Shown piece by piece: positions 3,956 through 7,032 of a DNA stretch of 7,032 bases. A program made the translations under genes and the position numbers. Position 1 is the first letter of the stretch. Every line of letters begins with the position of its first letter. The notes below the pieces were generated by a model, which saw only the letters and a list, made by a program, of their open reading frames with translations, did not search any database and was not told the origin of the DNA. Origin of the DNA: Deltaproteobacteria bacterium (GTDB lineage Bacteria; Desulfobacterota; Desulfomonilia; UBA1062). The stretch is from assembly GCA_016934135.1 (NCBI GenBank), contig JAFGTK010000059.1, positions 1 to 7,032 on the forward strand, read 5' to 3'.

Positions 3956-6900
3956 TGCTGATCCAGCACAGCCCTGATCTTTGCTGCAAGGTCCTTTTTC
4001 AGGATAGGTTTGAGTGCAAAATCTCTGATCCCCATCTTGCGGGATTTCTCCTCTGACATGATGTCGCTGTAACCCGTACAGAGAATGACCGGAATATCGC
4101 TCCTGATCTTGAACATTTCCTGAACAAGCGTTTCTCCTGTCATTTTGGGCATGGTCATGTCAGTGATCACCAGATCGAAAAGGTTCGGATTTGATCGGAA
4201 AAGATCCAGGGCATGAACACTGTCCGTGGTAGTTGTCACTGCATAGCCGAGGCTCTCAAGCATCTGATGAACAATGCTTGTAAGGGCCGGCTCGTCATCC
4301 ACGAAAAGGATGCGCTCGTTGCCGGTTGGAATAGCCGGAGCCGGCACAGTTTCCTTTTCGACCGCCATGACAATGCGGGGCAGGTATATCCTGAAGGTTG
4401 TCCCTTTGCCCGGTTCGCTCTCAACGTTTATAGTCCCCCTGTTGCTCGTGACTATTCCGTGAACGACCGCCAGGCCGAGACCGGTCCCCTTGTCTTTCTC
4501 CTTGGTGGTGAAATAGGGGTCAAAAATCCTGCCCATGATATCCTGTGTCATACCGCACCCGGTATCACTAACGGTAAGAACCATATAATGGCCGGGTTCC
4601 CTCGCATTCAGCCTGATGGCTGCCTGAGCATCGAGCATGGTCTCGTCCACCCCTATGGAAAGCACCCCGCTCCCTGTATCCATGGCATTTGCTGCATTGG
4701 TGCACAGATTCATTATCACCTGGTGTATCTGTGTAGGGTCGGCCATCACCATCCCTTCGCTGCGGATATCCTGCCTGATCTCGATGGTGACTGGCAGTGA
4801 CGGCCGCAAAAGCTTGAGCACTTCCTTTACCATGTATTTCAGGATGACCGGCTTTTCCTGACCTTCTTCGTGCCTGCTGAAGGTAAGGATCTGCTTGACC
4901 AGATCCCGCGCCCTGTTGCCGGCCTTTAGAATTTCAGCATGATAGCTGCGTATCCTGGGGGCACCCTCGTCTTCCATCAGACACAGCTCGGTATAACCGA
5001 TTATGGCTGAAAGGATATTGTTGAAATCATGGGCAATCCCACCTGCAAGCGTACCGATAGCCTCCATCTTCTGGGAGTGGAGAAGGCTTATCTCGTAGAT
5101 TCTCTTCTGCTCTTCCACCTGTCTGCGTTCGGTGATATCCCGGAATATGCCCATGAGAAAGGGCTTTCCGTCAAGAACGATCGGGGATGAACGAATGTCT
5201 GCATAAAAGATGCTCCCATCCCTTTTCCGCACAGGTATGTCGTGGACCAGTTCAATTGATCCTTCCATCTGCTTTTCAAACTGCTCCAGCACCCATTCAA
5301 CGTCCTCAGGGGAATGGATATCGTAAACACTCAGTGTTTTTATTTCTTCGTGAGAATAGCCCAGCATCTCGCAGATCGAGGTGTTGGCTGCAATGAACTG
5401 TCTTGTCAGCGGATCTGCCACAAGAATGCCGTCGGTTGTGCCCTCGAACATTGTCCGGAAGCGAGCCTCACTTTCGCGTATCTCCTTTTCAGCATGTTTG
5501 CGTTCGGTAATATCTTCTCCGGAACTCAAAGCCCCTGTGATCTGTCCGTCTGAATCGCGCAGAAGGGCATTATGCCAGGCAATTTTCTTTTCAGTCCCTG
5601 CCGTGGTGACGACAGAATTTTCCGCATACTCATACTGTTGTATGTTTCCCGACATAATCCCAGAAAAGATCTCTTTGACCTTTTTCCGGTCAGAGCCTGG
5701 AATAAAGGTGTCAAACCAGTTCATACCCAGTATCTCATGCTCTTCACATCCGAGAATCTCGCACCCTTTCCGGTTTATAAGTGCAACGGTCCCTTCCCGG
5801 TCAAGCGCCACGAACATGACCCCTGCAGTATCCAGGTAGGACTGGGCCTTGTCCCTTTCCGATCTCAGCTCTTCCTGGGATGCCCGGAAGTCTTCCACCA
5901 GTTTGTTTGCATAGCCTCCGATAACCTTGAACTCGGCAAAGCCGAGTTCGCCGGGATCGATCTTTTCGTATGAGGCGGCAGACTCCCTGAAGAAACTTAT
6001 GAACCTGTCGATCCCTTTCTGCAGTTTCCCGGAGATAAATCTTGTTATCAGCAGACTTATGACTATGAAGGATATGAACAGTGTAAGGATAAACAGGATC
6101 TGCCGGATAACGGTATGACGGTATTTTTCCTGTTCTGCGGCAATGGCCTCTTCCAGATCGTCGAGATAGACCCCTGTCCCGATGATCCAGTTCCAGTCCT
6201 GAAAGAAGACTGCAAAGCTCAATTTCAGCGCCTGCTTGCCTGTGGAGGGTTTGGGCCAGGTGTATTGCACAAAATCACCTCCCGGGCGAGAGCTCGCATC
6301 GATCAGTACCTGCCCCACCTGAATGCCGTCCGGATCTTCAAACTTCCTGATATTCTCTCCGATCAGATCCGCATCCGGGTGGCTCAGCAGAACACCGTCT
6401 GAACTCATTACAAAGATATAGCCGTCATTGCCGAATCTGATCTGGCTGATCCGTGCAAGGGCCTCCTGCTGGATATCTCCTGTTACATCATCGAGGTATT
6501 CTCCGGTTCCGATAAAAAAATTAAACGGCTCGAACAGCTTCACAAACGCCATCTTGGGAAAATCCCTGGCCTCCTCCCCGGGTTTTGTCCAGGTATATTC
6601 ATAGAATCCCTCACCCTGATCCCTGACGATGCCGATCATGTCCCTGATCACATACCTGCCCCTGGTATCCTGTATATCCATGAGATTCTTATGTTCCATC
6701 TCGGGCCTGTCTGCAAAAAGCTGTTCAATCCCGTTAAGATCGGTTGCAAAGTAATATCCGCGCCCCTTGTTGAACCGTATGGGACGGAGCGTCTCGATAA
6801 TTACCCTCCTGAGCTGATCTTCGGGCATGGTTCCCCTGCCGAGATCGTATATCCTGCCTGCAATGATGTGGGCCTCATACACATGTTCCCTGATGTCATT

Positions 6901-7032
6901 GCGGACCCGCTGCTGCATCTGGGAACTCTTGAAGATAAGATAATTGATATTCCGCTGCACCTCTGTAATCATGAGCTGCTTCTTTGCCTCTGTCTGTACT
7001 GCCTTTATATGCTCGGTCTCGGTCTTCATGCT
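3952..7032 (-). CDS. Hybrid sensor histidine kinase: double Cache, PAS-PAS, HisKA, HATPase, receiver (5' end at window edge)
   Basis: Numbered from the Met at 7029 (1025 residues). Two similar Cache-type sensor domains lie at ~25-182 and ~188-295, each ending [10 protein letters not shown] or [10 protein letters not shown]; they should face the periplasm and bind a small ligand. A membrane helix follows at ~309-331, a HAMP-like linker at 330-390, PAS domains at ~395-510 and ~520-637 (each ending DITER), and HisKA with H667 in GGIAHDFNN. The ATPase domain has N778 in the N box, DTGCG (822-826), FDPYFTTK (836-843) and GTGLGL (848-853). A receiver at ~905-1022 has D911/D912, phospho-acceptor D957, T985 and K1007. 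All catalytic residues are intact, so autophosphorylation at H667 and transfer to D957 is expected, with onward relay through an Hpt protein not seen here. A membrane helix before the first Cache domain is missing, and the frame is open through AGC to the edge, so the true start is probably upstream. Confidence 0.93.
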   Translation of the reverse strand, partial: SMKTETEHIKAVQTEAKKQLMITEVQRNINYLIFKSSQMQQRVRNDIREHVYEAHIIAGRIYDLGRGTMPEDQLRRVIIETLRPIRFNKGRGYYFATDLNGIEQLFADRPEMEHKNLMDIQDTRGRYVIRDMIGIVRDQGEGFYEYTWTKPGEEARDFPKMAFVKLFEPFNFFIGTGEYLDDVTGDIQQEALARISQIRFGNDGYIFVMSSDGVLLSHPDADLIGENIRKFEDPDGIQVGQVLIDASSRPGGDFVQYTWPKPSTGKQALKLSFAVFFQDWNWIIGTGVYLDDLEEAIAAEQEKYRHTVIRQILFILTLFISFIVISLLITRFISGKLQKGIDRFISFFRESAASYEKIDPGELGFAEFKVIGGYANKLVEDFRASQEELRSERDKAQSYLDTAGVMFVALDREGTVALINRKGCEILGCEEHEILGMNWFDTFIPGSDRKKVKEIFSGIMSGNIQQYEYAENSVVTTAGTEKKIAWHNALLRDSDGQITGALSSGEDITERKHAEKEIRESEARFRTMFEGTTDGILVADPLTRQFIAANTSICEMLGYSHEEIKTLSVYDIHSPEDVEWVLEQFEKQMEGSIELVHDIPVRKRDGSIFYADIRSSPIVLDGKPFLMGIFRDITERRQVEEQKRIYEISLLHSQKMEAIGTLAGGIAHDFNNILSAIIGYTELCLMEDEGAPRIRSYHAEILKAGNRARDLVKQILTFSRHEEGQEKPVILKYMVKEVLKLLRPSLPVTIEIRQDIRSEGMVMADPTQIHQVIMNLCTNAANAMDTGSGVLSIGVDETMLDAQAAIRLNAREPGHYMVLTVSDTGCGMTQDIMGRIFDPYFTTKEKDKGTGLGLAVVHGIVTSNRGTINVESEPGKGTTFRIYLPRIVMAVEKETVPAPAIPTGNERILFVDDEPALTSIVHQMLESLGYAVTTTTDSVHALDLFRSNPNLFDLVITDMTMPKMTGETLVQEMFKIRSDIPVILCTGYSDIMSEEKSRKMGIRDFALKPILKKDLAAKIRAVLDQH

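Noticed and set aside
4213..4800. Plus-strand open frame of 195 codons antisense to the kinase ATPase and receiver region
   Set aside because: The kinase frame carries every expected motif there; the antisense frame is a composition effect.
5381..5973. Overlapping plus-strand open frames antisense to the PAS domains
   Set aside because: They mirror PAS-coding DNA, overlap each other in different frames and show no family features.
1..7032. tRNA, rRNA, riboswitch, insertion sequence or attachment site
   Set aside because: No cloverleaf, conserved RNA core, transposase, terminal inverted repeats or target duplications were found on reading both strands by eye.

Overview
The window comes from a bacterium with moderate GC content and compact, mostly Shine-Dalgarno-led genes. 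It is rich in signal transduction: two class III nucleotide cyclases and a large Cache/PAS hybrid histidine kinase, next to a cobalamin-binding radical-SAM-type protein. This flavour suits environmental, largely anaerobic lineages such as Nitrospirota or Desulfobacterota. That placement is an impression from gene style only, and no marker gene fixes it.

Layout. Positions 1-549 (minus strand) hold the N-terminal part of a B12-binding, radical-SAM-type protein that runs off the left edge. It is preceded by a strong AGGAGG ribosome site and an AT-rich spacer with repeated ACACAT words. Upstream of it on the same strand lie two tandem paralogous genes (733-1644 and 1762-2664), each a class III adenylate cyclase catalytic domain followed by an FHA domain. 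A divergent intergenic region (2665-2874) carries two perfect 7-bp inverted repeats and a degenerate 8-bp tandem repeat. It leads into a plus-strand PLP-dependent class I/II aminotransferase (2875-3933). That gene meets a minus-strand hybrid sensor kinase (3952-7032, open at the right edge) tail to tail, with only 18 nt between the stop codons and a hairpin that includes both of them.

The cyclase pair is the most interesting part. Started at 2664, the second protein aligns with the first without a gap through residue 284 (150 of 284 identical by hand count). The FHA region is better conserved (54/78) than the catalytic region and linker (96/206). The 733-1644 protein has every canonical catalytic residue (D14, D58, K54, D112, N119, R123). 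Its paralogue keeps both metal aspartates, D112 and R123, but has Asn at the purine-reading Lys54 position and Ser at the transition-state Asn119 position. Since class III active sites form between two subunits, this pattern resembles the C1/C2 division of labour in mammalian adenylate cyclases and suggests a heterodimer with one working site. Both genes also share a TTGACA...TA(G/C)AAA promoter-like element ending 5-7 nt before the ATG, with no ribosome site, so their mRNAs are probably leaderless.

How the genes work together is inference. The cyclases would make cAMP under control of a phosphothreonine partner read by the FHA domains. The hybrid kinase would sense an extracytoplasmic small molecule through its Cache domains. 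Nothing in the window directly links the aminotransferase or the radical-SAM-type protein to this signalling.
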